DNA of 35,650 bases. Origin: Symbiodinium natans (taxonomy: Eukaryota > Sar > Dinophyceae > Suessiales > Symbiodiniaceae). Both the position numbers and the translations under genes were made by a program. Shown piece after piece: positions 1 through 12,374 of this stretch; position 1 is the stretch's first letter, and each line of letters opens with the position of its first letter. The notes beneath the pieces were generated by a model that made no database searches, had not been told where the DNA came from, and was given only the letters and a program-made list of their open reading frames with translations. The stretch lies in NCBI GenBank assembly GCA_905221605.1, contig CAJNDS010002107.1, positions 637,386 through 673,035 on the forward strand. The letters run 5' to 3'.

Positions 1-2
1 GG

Positions 3-71
3 GATCTGCCAACTGGTTGTGGCGGAGGAAGCTTGCAGCATCAGATCTTGCCTCGGACAGGATATGTTCAG
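3..71 (+). CDS. Possible exon fragment at the window start
   Basis: A frame opening with DLPTGCGGGSLQHQILPRTG runs from the edge and ends exactly at GTTCAG|GTATGC, a good donor consensus (donor at 72). The frame also stays open past the donor, so this is weak. No family is recognised. If real, the rest of the gene lies upstream of the window. Confidence 0.2.
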
Positions 72-287
72 GTATGCCTTGATGGGTCGTACGTGCACAG
101 AACAGCCATCAATTTACACCCTGCAGCCGTTTTTTCAGGTTTCCGCGGGGGCTGTGGGTGTTGTGGATGTTGTGGCTTGCTGCCTTGGATGCTGCCACTC
201 AAGTTGCTAGTGCTTCATATGCCTGGTCATTACAAACACGTCCCGCAAGCGGCCACAACATTATGTTTACAATACTCTTCAGACAAT

Positions 288-300
288 GGGGGGGGGGGGG
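288..300 (+). repeat. G13 homopolymer
   Basis: A run of thirteen G. It could be length-variable or a sequencing weak spot. Confidence 0.8.
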
Positions 301-789
301 CCGAAGGTCAAGGCCACTCTGAAGATCTCAGAAGCACTTGTCACCTCCAGGGCATGGCCGGGCATGGATTCGTAGAAGGTCATTTTCCTGTTCGTGGTTC
401 AGAGTGGTTCAGTGCTTGGGGCTCAAAATGTCTCATTGGGGCTTCATGAGGCCCTTAACACTGTCGTAAGCCTGTATGTGACGAGCCTCTGCAGCTTGGC
501 AGCTTTAATAGCTTCGGTGTACTGCTCATCTGCACCGCCCGTCCGACCCATCCCTCATGAGACATCATGACACTGGAGCGTGTCAAAGCCCCCCGCGAAG
601 GCTCAACTTTCAGTTCGACGCAGGCCCGGCTCTATAGGACTCAACTGAGACTCTGCGTTCAAGCATAAGAAGACTTAGCACCCGTGCGCCACGTTGCAGA
701 CGATGCCCGCTTCCACTCGTTTGCACATTTTGATCCCGAACTCTAAGTGAGCCGCTCCGAAGCCACTGACACAGCTGCAAAACGCAGGC

Positions 790-945
790 AGACAATGCTG
801 ATGAACCGTTCCAAAACTCATTCGCGCACGTTTCATAGCCTCAGCGCATTCCGGGCTACGATTGCGTTTCTTCCTCCAGAATGCAGCAGTTTCTGGCTTT
901 GTCTTTGGATCAGTTGCCTGCGCCAAAAAAGCTATGCATCTACGT
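790..945 (+). repeat. Diverged dispersed repeat, family B, copy 1
   Basis: This aligns by eye with about 20020-20155. Shared order: TTCGCGC-CGTT, TAGCCTC, GCATTCC, GCTACGAT, TTCTTCCTCC / TCTTCGTCCG, then GCAAAAAAGCT / GCAAAAGAAGCT. Boundaries are approximate. Confidence 0.45.
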
Positions 946-2277
946 TAGCTTTGGCAAAGCCCCATCGTGAAAAAACGCGAAGTGTAAGATGTCCCATTCA
1001 GTCCTACACACACTTCTCAAGCGTCTTGCCTTGTATGTCTTCTTCCGGTCAATGATGGCATTGATATGTTCTGACTCGAGAGCCGACTGAGTCTTCGACT
1101 TTGAGGCTTAACCCTCTCAATGACTCTCAACTCTGCAGCCACACCGAGTGTGGAGCCATGAACTCCCATAGCCTGCATCCAGACTCCACACTGAAACGCC
1201 CCATTTTGAGGCCCACCATCCGCAAGAAAGTCATGGCAGCGCACTATTTGCCGTCGCTGCGGCGTGGAAGCTGCACAAAGGTTGCGGCCATGTCGACGCT
1301 TGCCACAAACAGCGTCAAACAATGTCAAAGAATGTACGCTGAAGCGTCCGAAGATACGGGCAAGATTTGGCAGCCAGGCGCTGGGCCAAACATCAGCGTG
1401 AACATCGGGTTCCTTCGGGTAGTTGGTGATACGCCCTAGGCATGCCTGCACGAACGAGAGTCGACTAGAGTCTAGAGTCGGCTGGGGTCCTATAGGTCTC
1501 ACAGGCCCTAAGTCCCCTCCGATCACACGACATGCGCTGTGAAGCAGCTGTAGTTGCAAGAGCACATGTTCGAAAGAGTACGTCGAATTTTCAGTGCAAA
1601 GCCAGCCATTGCATGGTTGTCAACCTTGCTATTACCTGGCAGCACCATGCCATCGTGTAGAGCTTAGGAGGAGTTTGGGATCCGTTGAGACGAAACCCCG
1701 CGAGCTACAGTAGCTACAGCATGTCTTCGACAGCGCGCAGGGCGAACATTGGTGGGCTTCTCCGGTTGCAATGCATGGTGTTGCTGGGATGATCGTAGAA
1801 CTTGTGCCACTCTTGACATTCTTGGCCGTGGCAAGCCACGTAGTGCCTTGTGGTTCCGCAGGTTCTGCGTAGCGGCGGCACCCTACTGAATGAGGGTGAA
1901 AGTTAAGTGTAGATCAGTTTTGCTGTGGCAAGGGATGGACATCAATTTCTGGCCGGGAAAATATTAATATTGGTCGACAGAATGTGTGGGGACAACTACG
2001 AAGCGATAATCTCAACGTTCTGTCTTCATCTTCTGCTTGAATCAGTCTTAGAACGATAGGGGGCAAGCGGAAAACAGTATCCCCGAGACCCATGTCCTTC
2101 GATGCAACAACTAATGTTGACCGGGGCTCATTTAAGGCTCCTCTGTCCGGTCCACACAGTTGCGTGCCTAGGCAGTTGGGCTCGGTTCACGAGCACGTGG
2201 ACGACGACAGTTTGTGAGGCAGCCACTTTAGGTGCCCCTGGGCCCATCATCCCTGACTATCAGGGCTCTCAAGCAAA

Positions 2278-2335
2278 TCGACGGCTCTGAGGGAGATGAC
2301 TCGGAGATGAATCTGAATCAAAACTTCGACTTCGT
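2278..2335 (+). repeat. Diverged dispersed repeat, family E, copy 1
   Basis: CGACGGCTCTGAGGGAGATG followed by ACTCGGA matches CGACGGCTCTGGAGGGGCAT then GACTCGGA at 4130. A short, weak tail follows in both. Confidence 0.4.
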
Positions 2336-3829
2336 CCAAACATTTGGGCCTCCAAGTTTCGTCGAAGATGGACTTCATGGCCCAGGTTTGTCCCAGCGGC
2401 AGACCTTCTGATTTTGTAAACTCTTCCGGGTGCGAGTAAGGAACTGCCCTGCTCAATGGCTTCCTGTACTCGTCTACTAGCGTACCTCTTTCTGTGGCAT
2501 CCCCAAAGCGACGAAGCAGATTCCAAGACCGAGGGTCGCAAGATGTCACAATGTCACAAATGTCACTCTTGCACAGAAATGGAGGGATGGCGAAGAAGCC
2601 GTCCTGGGGCTTTTGTCCACACTGCTATGCCTCTGAAATTCCATCGACATCGGCCCATCTTTCGCTCCCAAATGCCCAGGGTAGACGTTGAGCCAAGCGC
2701 GACATGCCAAGCGCGACATGCAAGCCTGATCCAATTGCTTTGCCTGCCGGTGTGCAAGCGTGAGCGACGAAGCCTATTTAGGGTGAGCTCCAAAACCTGA
2801 CGATCGAGGTCTCGAGGTTCAAGCAGTCAGCGGCTTCTGACTCCACTGGGTTCCGAAGGGAACATGACGAGGTTCTCCTCATTGCGCGCACCGACTGAGG
2901 GCAGGCCGTTGTCGAGTCAACGAAGCCATCTTCAAGCCAAAATTTCCGCGAGAAAGCCCCAAGAGCTTAAGCCGTCAGGTCGATGATTCACCAGAACCAT
3001 CGGGTGCGGCCGTGCATCTCCAGCTTCAGTTTGTGCCAATTCTGCTCCCCAAGGCATCAAGGCATGATATGATCCTGTAACCCCCCTCCCATCCCCTCCC
3101 CTAATCACTGTCGTTGTGAGGAAGCACCCTGTGATGTACAGGAGGGCCGGGGTTCGGGTTCAATTTAGGGTCTAATTTCAAGGATCCCCCAAACAACGCA
3201 TGGCGGGATCTGAACCGTGAGTGCCATCGGCGGTAATCAGGCTGCTACACGAAAACAGCCACAGAGCCCAAAATCTCACCTAAGACTCTAAGCCTAGGTC
3301 TGTGTCTAAGCGGCGTCTGCAGCGCAAAGAGCCTGTCTCCGGTGCCGTTCAGAGAGGGCCTGTGCATCCACCCATGGCAGCGTGGCCTAGATAGACGACG
3401 CATCACACCATGGACCTTCTGAAACTTACGAAAACCCGTCTGTTGGGCACCAAATTTTGAGCACCTCCTTGCTGAGCATCACAGGTTTAAGCCTCCGCGT
3501 CTGAGAGCTGCGCTCAGGGCTGTGCTCTCCTCGTGCACCATACAATTTGGATGCTTTGGGCCTCAGGGAGCCCCAGTGTGAACAGCACAGTGTGAACAGC
3601 GTGAACAGTGCGAAATGCTTCACAATGTATCACATTTTGCTAGCTTGGAGAGCATTCAACTGGAGGGAAAGGATTTGAGGGATTACTGGCTTAGTGCGCC
3701 TTCTTTCTGCCTGACGCAACATTGATGGGGCTGTGCAAGGAGGGGCTGATCTGCGGATATCTGCGGCTTTCACCAACCCGTGGCCGCTCGGCACCAGTGA
3801 TTCGAGTGGCAAGTGCTGGCACATGGTGC

Positions 3830-3935
3830 TTCACGAGGTTGCGTACGAATCGTTTCAAGCCGAAGTCGAAGAGCTTGTCAGGCGGTGCCAGACAGCATGA
3901 CATGCAAGACATGCCGCTCGTCTTTGCATCGCCAT
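3830..3935 (+). repeat. Diverged dispersed repeat, family D, copy 1
   Basis: This matches about 10863-10960. The best block is CAGGCGGTGCCAGACAGCAT then GACATGCAAGACATGCC, against CAGGCAGTGCCATACGGCAG then GACATGAAGGACATGCC. A weaker upstream match (GTGGCTTCTC-type) extends it. Confidence 0.4.
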
Positions 3936-4129
3936 ACCATTCAAGCTGTCCCTGAAGGCCAGGATGTCGCAGCGTGTCCCTCGCGGGAGCCAGCCATGCC
4001 ACGGACGTGCCGTGGTTGCCGGATTTGCCGGGTGGTGCCAAGACCATACGCAATTCCACAGCTGTCAGCGGCAAACTGTGGGAGACAGCTCGATCAAGAT
4101 CTGACCCACTCCCAAGCCTTGGACAAACC

Positions 4130-4185
4130 GACGGCTCTGGAGGGGCATGACTCGGATTTTCTGGAGTCGGAATTCGCCCGGCCTG
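4130..4185 (+). repeat. Diverged dispersed repeat, family E, copy 2
   Basis: This is the partner of 2278-2335. Confidence 0.4.
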
Positions 4186-4694
4186 TAACTGTATCTCAGA
4201 AATCTTAGAAGTTGCCAGTTGTCGCGACCAACGAGCCGTCCTAGCAGCCATGCACTGTCCGTGCATGCAATGCTGCTTTGCCTCCTGAAAACCTTACCGC
4301 CGCGATGACTGAGCTTGGAGATCGGAAGCGCATGGTGAAAGCTATTGGGGCGAGAAGCGTGCAGAGGCAAGCAAGACAGTTGCGAGCAAATGCGGTACTG
4401 AGTACTCCATCAAGACTCAACACCTAGGATCCTGTTCTCAGACTGACGGTCTGCACATAGGAACAACAAGCCCATTCTCAAGCATTCGAAGTCTCTCTCG
4501 CTCATTGCTTGGCTACTGACTCATGCAGCATTCTTGCAAGATTCTCAACGTGCTTTGCAATGAGACTCCAAGCCGCATAAGCCGCTTGAAGGCTGCTTGA
4601 ATGGGGGTGCAAGTGTTCATTGCAGAGCCAGGCGAGGGTACGAGAGTCGAGCACCCTGTGCCATCCTCAAGCCGCCGGCTTCAAGATGCCACTA

Positions 4695-4710
4695 GCCACT
4701 TGCAAGTGGC
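4695..4710. repeat. Perfect 16-bp palindrome
   Basis: GCCACTTGCAAGTGGC is its own reverse complement. Its function is unknown. Confidence 0.6.
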
Positions 4711-5489
4711 CTGCTGATTCTGCGCAGCTTGCGCTAGCGGATACTTGCTGATTTTGTGTGCATAGAACAGTTTACTCGAATTAAGTTTTGGAGTTCGCAA
4801 TGGCCGCAATGGTTAAAGTCAAAGACCACCCCTCAGCCGGAACTGGCCTGGGATCTGCCCTTTTCCGCTTGCTCCCCACGGTTCGTAGCTATTTCGAAAC
4901 TTCTCAAAGCCTAAGGCCTTGTGCCAGTGGCGACTTTCGACCAAAGACTGGAACACTGCATCTGACGGATGCCGGGTCCAAAGCAATATTCGCTCGAGGC
5001 TCTGACTTTTACTTGTTCCAGCAACTGCGATGCTGGGTCTCAGGGCCTTAAGTAGGGCCTACCAAGGCGTGTTCTCTAGAAGACCAAGAATTTCAGGGCA
5101 ACGCGAGTCATGTGGCTTGATGACCAAGCATGACACACGCAAGATGGCAAGCTGTTTGCTTGGCTGTGCCTGCCGCCCGCTGTGGACCATAGACCGGAAC
5201 ACCGTACTCTGGCAAGCGCTGATTTTGACATTTGCTCCTGTAATGGCTCGTCCAATTGCAATCGCCATGCCGCTGCACAGCCCGCTTCCTTCTTGCACAT
5301 CTTTCCTTCGAATGCCTCAAGGACCAGGGACAGCAAGGACAGCGTCGCAAACGGCAGCAGCGCGTAGGCGGAGCACGTGCAACAAGAGTCAAATAGAGTC
5401 AAGCTCTGCACATTTGAGCCTTGGACAAAAGCCCAGTCATACGGAGTCGACGAGGTCTGCTCGAGAATGCCAACGAAAGCCGATAGGAG

Positions 5490-5526
5490 GCCCTAAACCC
5501 TAAACCGATTATCTTGTATAATCGGT
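5490..5526. repeat. Telomere-like CCCTAAA pair next to a hairpin
   Basis: CCCTAAACCCTAAACC is followed directly by the inverted repeat ACCGATTAT / ATAATCGGT (504-512 and 518-526 after 5000) with a 5-nt loop. TTTAGGG/CCCTAAA is the telomere unit reported for plants and several dinoflagellates; this is an interstitial pair, not a telomere. Confidence 0.6.
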
Positions 5527-8240
5527 ATCACCGCTTAACCGATATGGGCTTGTCCAAAGCACCCGCTAGCACTCCCTGCTCATGGTTTGCTTTCGAGTGG
5601 CCGTCGCGCCAGCGGGTTCGTCATGACCTCTCGAGGTTCGCGAAAGGAACAACCTACACTGGACACACTTGCCCGGTCCACAACCATCTTCGGCTCATTG
5701 GCTGATCTGCCTGCCGCGAGATGCCGCGAGTTTGAGTTTGGCCCCTGACTCGTTGTCCTCCAACCAGCGTTTTCAGCGAGTAGCTTTCTTCTTGCCGTGC
5801 ACGCTCGGGTCCGCGAAGTTTGAAATCTTTGAAGCATTCTGAAGCATCTGAAGCGTTCAACCTTGGCTTGATTGACTGCGCTGCGAGAAAGCACCGACAT
5901 GGTGTGCACATCAGCGCAGCAGAATCCGTATATACTCGCACCAGTATTTCCCCGTGACTGCTGGGATGCAAGTCCTGGTTCAGCATACGTAAGTTGGAGG
6001 AGTTGAAAGATGGTAAGCGTTTAGGAGTTACATCGCAACCTGTACGAGGGGATGAGACAGCTTAGACTTCAAAGTTGTTTTGCTCCTACTGAGGGATGCT
6101 CAAACACAATAGGGATTGTGATATTTGGGATGCAGGTCTGAGTGCGAGCACATGCCACAGGTCAGTGGCAGGCCCAACAAAACCCATCTCACAAGTGAGA
6201 GCGGTACTGAATTCCCGCGGTGGTCGTCATCTCCCTCGAGCTTCCTGTTAGCAGCGACCTCGCATGAAATGCCCCAGAAGGTGCTGCGAGCCGCGTTTTC
6301 AGCTGCAGAACGCGGCCTTTGGTGACATGGTCACAGACAAACTTGGGGGGTGAGTCACCCCTAATGAGTGCCGTGGCTTCTCGGGCTTCGTGTGCTTTTG
6401 CACACGCCTCAATTTGTGACTTCAATCGTTGACTGTGCATGGTTGTGTCATGCGTGGCCTGTGGTAGTGAAAATTGTGGTCCTTGGGGTCCGAAGCTTCA
6501 GAAGCTTCAGAAGCTTCGTACCAGCATGTAGCGGCGTGGAAGGTGCGGAGCATGTTTAGACTCTAAGTCTAGGCCAGTGTTCAAAGCTTTTACGTGGCAT
6601 CTGCTTTCTATGATAAACATCTTATATCTTGTCTCGACCGATCGCGGATCACCAAGGCTTAAACATCAAAAGAACCCGAGGCTCGGATCTGGACGAAGTG
6701 GGGCAGGACAAGTTCTCGGAACCCAGCCTGCTATTTGCGTGGTGCCTGCAGACCCCCCGGCCCACTTCTTTTGATCTCAGGCGGCCAACCCTCCCGTTCA
6801 AGCGGCTACACATAGAGGATGCAGAGCAGGCAAGCGCCATTAGTATGTAATCTGGCGCGCACGTCTGCCAGTGTCCATCTCTCGCGGTCAGAGATTTGAG
6901 CGCTGAGCTGTTCTGGCTGTGGACACGTGTATCTCTCTAGTCCCAAATCCTGGGCCCTCATGAAGCCTGCTCAGTCTCCCATGGAGCCTTGCAAACTCCA
7001 TCTTCTGGACAGTTGCAAATGGCCATGGCTGCAATCGCTTTCCAATGACGACATCCCCTGACACGCGGGGTATCTAGAGCTCCCTGCAAAGTGACCCCTC
7101 ATGTGCCTGGAAGGCGCAATGTCCACAAATCCGAACTGCGTACCTGTGCTGCATGTGCTTTTCGACATTCGCCACAAGCCTCAAGTCTCAAGTCCCTGAA
7201 CTTCCTTTGATCGCGGAAGACCTGCAGTGCCTGTGCGTGCAGCCTGACCTGGTCCGCCATGATATGCAGAGTTTGCCTTGAGCTTTTTGTGTCGAAGCTG
7301 CGCTACGAAGTGTAGGTGTGTTAGCCGAGCAGTGATTGCTCATGGGCGTACATCTTAGCACGTCACTTGTCGCCTGTCAGCACGACTGGTTGAGGCTCAT
7401 TTAGTGGTGTGCCCTTGTGGACCTTGCTGAGCTTCGATGCTCAAGCGAAGCACGCACAACAGCCAGTGCACAAGCAAATGTGGACTCCTGTAGCGTTCAT
7501 TGCTCGGCTTCGACTGATGTCAACTGCTCGAGCTTCATATCACCGCTGCGTTGTGCGTTCTGTAGAAAGTATTAGAATTCGGCCGGATAGGGATACCAGG
7601 GCACTTGGTCTCTGAAATCGCTTGCTTGCATGCCTCTCAGACATGCTTGCTTGCTAATTTGAACTGCGCTCTTGCAAGCAGCAACAAGTCTTCTTGCTTT
7701 TCGCACCATTGCGGCTCCTCCAAGAACGTCCAGATGCCCGCTCCTGTGCAGGGATCAGTCACTGGTTGACCCTCGGCGAAGCTCTGGGCATGTTCAGCCC
7801 TTCGCAGCAATACACTAAGCCACTAAGGACACATAAGGAACACAAGGAAACATGTGGAGCATTGGTGCGCATATTTCCGCTTTCGGAGGTTGGCAAGGAT
7901 GTTCAGCGCTGTTCGGTCGCAGCAATGCCTCATGACTGATTGGCACCGGAAAAGGGGCTTGAACAAAGCACTGCCCCAAACTCATCCAACCCAAATCGCT
8001 TAGAGTCTAAACCCTAGCCACCCTAAATATGTAAGGTGCTGTCAGGCTTTGAAACTTTGAAGCGTGAAGGTCTCCTGGATCCTAACACCGCAGGCGCAAG
8101 CTCACTTTTGTGCGATCTGATTTCTGAGCCCTAAACCCCAAGCTGCGAAGCTGTGGCTCGATGTGCGCTTTTGTGCGCCAGCCCTACTTCGGAACGGGGT
8201 TCGCGAAATATGCGAAGTACCACCCATCAAGTCCATCTCC

Positions 8241-8425
8241 CAAGAAGTGATTGCAAGGGACCACACGGTGTGCGTTCGAAATGGGGGTCACTGGCTTTAA
8301 CATGATTGTTATTCTGTTGCGGGGACCCCACGTAAATGATTTGCAACAGGGGAGGGCAAGCATTCTGAGTGAGACATGTGAGGCTGTCCTTGGCTGCCAC
8401 TGCTTGGCCGCCTTGAAATTGGCAC
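8241..8425 (+). repeat. Diverged dispersed repeat, family A, copy 1
   Basis: This aligns by eye with 18262-18430. Shared words include GTGTGCGTTC, TGGCTTTA, GATTG-TATTCTGTT, AATGATTTGCAAC / AATGATTGCAAC, AAGCATTCTGAG / AAGCATTTTGAG and GAGACATG. Substitutions and small indels throughout mark it as old. Confidence 0.6.
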
Positions 8426-10346
8426 GACATGCAATCTACGGTGGCTCCCACTTAGCCGCTGAACTGTTTGTCTGAGAACGGCGCGATCTCAGACCTACAG
8501 ATCGCTTCATGGCAAAAAAGCGCTTCCCCACAATCGCACTAGTGTCGCTCTTCTCGTGGACAATGGAACAAATTAATAAAGTGACAATAAAGCTTCGGCT
8601 TTGACAGGGAGCCTCCCTGGTGCTGGTGTGCATATGACGATATAGTGCCTCACTTCAACAGCTCGCTCAGCTCGCCATTTGCGCAACTTCCAGCTTCTCT
8701 GGCGGAACCAAGTCTATGTGATGCTAATGTGGCTTCCTGCTGCTTGCAATGATTACTTCCTCTCTCTATGGATCGAAACCGTTATGCAACCAGTCATGCA
8801 AGGCTAAGCGGCCCGAAGGTTCCAGACGCAGAGCAAATTAGTTGGTACCAAGTAGTTTGCAGCTGAACTTCCAAACGCATTCGTGGCAAACGGTGTTCCA
8901 CCTGGTGACGTTCGATTGGGAAAACGAGCTGGAAACTGGCTAGGGTGTAGCAGTAACTGTAGCAGCTGTCCAGCTCTGGATCAGTGTTTGGTTGAGCGTC
9001 TCCTCGATGAAGTGCATCACAGGCCGGAAACAACCAAGTTGGTGTGATGGAGCTTGGCGGCCAAACTTCCAAGACAAGTTGTCTTGGGCAAACACTCTGA
9101 AGAGCCACCAAACCAAGTTTCTACCACTCGCTCTTTTCTCTTGCCCAGCGCAATGCAGAAAGAAAACCCGCTACTTCTTTCGTTTCCTCAATGCGGGCAT
9201 TTGTGAGTGGTGAGCGGCCTCCAGCAGTCATGAACGTGGCAATCCCTGGATGTTATCCTTTGATCCCGGTGCTGCGGCGTAGCTCTCACACTTTTTGTGA
9301 GAACAGGCATGAACGCTAAGCGTGTCAATCCGACCGGCTAACTTTGTGCACGCGAACGTCAAAATTACTGGTTTGGAGAAGCCTCCGAGTCCCTCCCCGA
9401 TCCACGCCCCAATCCAGATGGATCGGATCATAGCAAATCTTTAGGCTGTTTGGTCCGTGAATCTCTATGTGAGACTGTCTCCTTCTCTCTCGCAGAAAAG
9501 GTCACTCTAGCAGTCTAGCCTCTTCGGATCAAGTTCGAACTCCTTTGGAACAGAAGTCCTTGGGACGGGGAATGGGGCCTATGTTCACCAGGCAACATCG
9601 CACAGATCTCCTCATGCCTGCTGGGAATATCCATCTCGGCCACTGCCCAAGAAAGAAGAGACGCCTGCTTTCTTTGCGAGTGTTCCGTCTACAGACTCTG
9701 CAGTGTATTTTGCAGATTTGACCAACCGCCGAGGGCCCCGCTAAGCTCTGAGGCTCTTAGCCCTTTAAAGCCTTAACGGGGCACCGTCCGCGGCCCTACG
9801 CTATGCCATGTTCTGCCTGGCCCTTATGTCTGTCAATTCACAGTTTGGTCAGTTCATGTGGCCTCGCAGACATCAACTTGACCTTGCGCATTGAATCATT
9901 TGAATCAGCCGTCTGTCATCATTTTGCAAGAGAGGGCCGCGGGCGAGGATCGCCCGGTCCTAGATATGCGAGCTCGCACTCCAGCATTTGGCAGCGGTCC
10001 ATTCAGCAATGGATGGTGATCTACATGGAAGTGGCGGCACAAATCGCGCCTGACCCCTGCGCTTTCATGGCACCCACCTGATCCTGGCCTCTAGGCATAC
10101 TAGTGGCATACTGTTGCAGGTTCCTTTGTCCATTGATCTAAAGCCATACTTCGGGTGAATCTTCGGACGACCATGAAGCATGTGGCATGCTCAGCACGGT
10201 GTCGCTAGCTGGCACACATTTTCACACAGTAGGATGTAGAAGGCGATTGACCGTAATCTGTACACAATTCTAAGACAAACTGACTCCTCACTCATTGGGT
10301 TCCGCCTTGCCCAAGGGCACATTCCACGCCCCGAAGTCTCTCCAGC

Positions 10347-10659
10347 ATGGCGTCGCCTCGGGACTCGTGGGCGGTACCGCTACTGCCGCCGCGGGGTGCT
10401 CTTTTGTCAGGTCAGAAGTTTCAGCACTTTGCAGAAGAAACTTTCCAAGAGCACCATCAGCTGCGACCTCTAAGCCTGGATGCTGCTTTGTGGACTAGCA
10501 GGGAGCAGCTGGGACAGCCAGTCGCAGCCCTCCACGGCCTGTCTGATGCTGCAAGTAGACTGTCCAGTTTCGACGATCGTTCAGGTGAGCATCGCCGTCC
10601 CACCTGTCTCACTCGAGCGTGTCTTCCGACTTGGACTTGCAGGTTGGATTAAAGGCTAG
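10347..10659 (+). CDS. Possible small two-exon gene, unknown product
   Basis: ATG 10347 has a good context (AGCATGGCG). It opens 79 codons plus one base with protein-like composition, ending at a consensus donor (TTCAG|GTGAGC, donor at 10585). The nearest pyrimidine-bearing acceptor (CTTGCAG|G at 10641-10642) keeps the phase and gives GWIKG then TAG, an 84-residue product. The sequence includes GQKFQHFAEETFQEHHQL (about residues 22-39), followed by a hydrophilic Leu/Ser-rich stretch; no membrane segment or known domain is recognised. The FAEET segment recurs in the exon-like part of the 503-bp duplication at 13.1 and 14.6 kb, which supports a shared coding origin. It could instead be the first exon of a longer gene whose other exons I cannot see, or a retained fragment. 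Confidence 0.4.
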
Positions 10660-10862
10660 TTTCTGCTGACATCAAATTCCAATATGCCCTGCCCGTGTCC
10701 AATTCCATGCCTGCGAATTGCTGTTTATGCCGTTTAATTTGAGGTTCCGCCAGAATCAAAAACTCTCGTGCCATCTAAGTCCTTTCGCGGCCATGCCAGG
10801 CAGAGCGTCTGCAGTGAACGCAAAGGCGTGAATTCCATTGAGCAGGTGTCCTGTGTGCCCAA

Positions 10863-10960
10863 TGTGGCTTCTCAAACTGGCTGAAAAGCCGTCCCGATGT
10901 GGAGTCGCAAGGCTTGCCAGGCAGTGCCATACGGCAGGACATGAAGGACATGCCATTGAC
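10863..10960 (+). repeat. Diverged dispersed repeat, family D, copy 2
   Basis: This is the partner of 3830-3935. Boundaries are uncertain. Confidence 0.4.
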
Positions 10961-11390
10961 ATCACCCGCCCCATGCTACGTGACGGCGGCTGCAACTGCT
11001 AACACCAGCTGCCAGAGGGTTTCCAGGGGGCCATCTGACCGCTGCCCAAAGATTTGATTTCTTCATGCCGCTCTCACTAGGTGCCTGTAGCTGCCCCCGG
11101 ATTCGTCTGCAGGTAGTAGGCAAGGTTTTCTAGGCCGGCTGGGTTGGCTTGCATCGTCTCAGCCTTTCCTGGATGAAAGCTTGGATGAGCCTTGCATCTC
11201 CCGCGTTGTAGCATGCCTGCTTCGTGAAGCGCCGTTCGGGAATTTCGAATTTCGAGTCACACCCAGGCACTGTACAAGAAAGATGGGTCGGCGAAACCAG
11301 GTCTGGCAGATCTCACATGCAGGGCCCAGGAGTACCCAGCAGCGTGGTCCGGCCATGAGATCGCTCTAGGACTCTAGGCTGACCTGGAGC

Positions 11391-11410
11391 GACGTGAAAG
11401 CTTTCACGTC
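11391..11410. repeat. Perfect 20-bp palindrome
   Basis: GACGTGAAAGCTTTCACGTC reads identically on both strands. It could be a dimeric protein-binding site or a cruciform seed; no gene start lies nearby. Confidence 0.7.
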
Positions 11411-12276
11411 CTAACAGACTTGGCTATTCTGGGCACGGCGCCTGGTGGTGCCGTTGTCTTTGCAATGTTCCGTGAGGTCCTCCTCTTCAAGTGAGTCTTT
11501 GAAGCCAACGAGACATGCGCGCTCGCAATCCTGTGCCTGCAGCCAAGCCACCCTGACTCACTCACAGGCCAGGCGCAAATGTACCATAGACGCAGAACAT
11601 GTTAAGGCAGGCAGGGTGGAGTGCAAACACACACTCTGCCTGTACCATTCGAAATTCTTGCGGTGCTTGCTTTGCCTGGTTGCATCTGTTGGAGCCCCAC
11701 GTGTGTCAGTGCCCCGACACCATGAGGCAAAGCACTTGCCAGATCGAGCTCGTGAACCGGTGATTCCACAAAGAAACCTTGTTCTTTTCTGCGCTTGAGG
11801 CCCTCGCCGTGGTGATTCTCTCTAAGGCTGTCCTGGCCTGACTGCACGAAAGGCTTCAGATCTGCGGCACCAGCGCAGCAAGGCTGGTGCGAATTGGTGT
11901 GAGGTCTCGCATCTGTTGACCGAAGTCAGTTGATGTCCACGCAGGCATTGATTGCAGAGGTCAGTATGAACCGGTGCTGCTTAGCTCCTTGCAAGCAGAT
12001 GCCCAGTGTCAAGATCCTTTTGTTTCCCAGGATGTGAGGGGCTACGTTCTGACCAAATGGTCAGATTCTTGGGCCATAGACGGTAGGTAGTCAGAACTTG
12101 TTGTGGATAGAGCACCGACGCATTCAGACCAGACTTCCTTGTCTGGGGATGAGTTCAAGACTTCGCTAGAAACCATGTCGAGGTTCGCCGCACCCCTGAA
12201 GATACAGGGGTGTGCCAAGCAGTGGCACTCTATAAGGAATAAAACTTAGCATGATATGTTGTTTTTGAGTTGCCAG

Positions 12277-12374
12277 ACAGGGCGTACACAGATCTTCGCA
12301 GGGCCGTTGAAGCCACGCGCGTGACAGACCTTGGCGGCTCAGGGTGCTTTGTTTATGTCAGGGCAACACGGGAG
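12277..12374 (+). CDS. Possible internal exon, unknown product
   Basis: A T-rich stretch and TTGCCAG precede a short open segment with a protein-like reading (AYTDLRRAVEATRVTDLGGS then GCFVYVRATRE). It ends at GGGAG|GTAGGC (donor at 12375). No partner exon could be assigned and no domain is recognised. It may be chance or a gene relic. Confidence 0.18.

Larger units (their letters stand above)
72..2277. other. No supported gene
   Basis: This is intergenic-type sequence. Open frames on both strands are short or mutually overlapping without a clear coding signal. It contains the G13 run and family B repeat copy 1, and TCTAGAGTC-type words near 1460-1480. Confidence 0.5.
2336..10346. other. Gene-poor stretch with repeat copies
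   Basis: Apart from repeat families A, D and E, the telomere-like hairpin at 5.49 kb, the palindrome at 4.70 kb and a tandem AAGCTTCAG triplet at about 6493-6517, I see no supportable gene. TTAGAGTC/GACTCTAA words recur (for example near 3282, 6558 and 8000). Confidence 0.5.

Noticed and set aside
1017-1565. 182-codon minus-strand frame overlapping a 112-codon + strand frame
   Set aside because: Neither frame has a domain or splice context; mutual openness suggests chance.
3195-3260. tRNA-like B-box (minus strand GGTTCAGATCC)
   Set aside because: The T-stem does not pair and no acceptor or anticodon arm could be built around it.
3691-4266. 191-codon minus-strand frame
   Set aside because: It runs across repeat families D and E and shows no consistent family signal.
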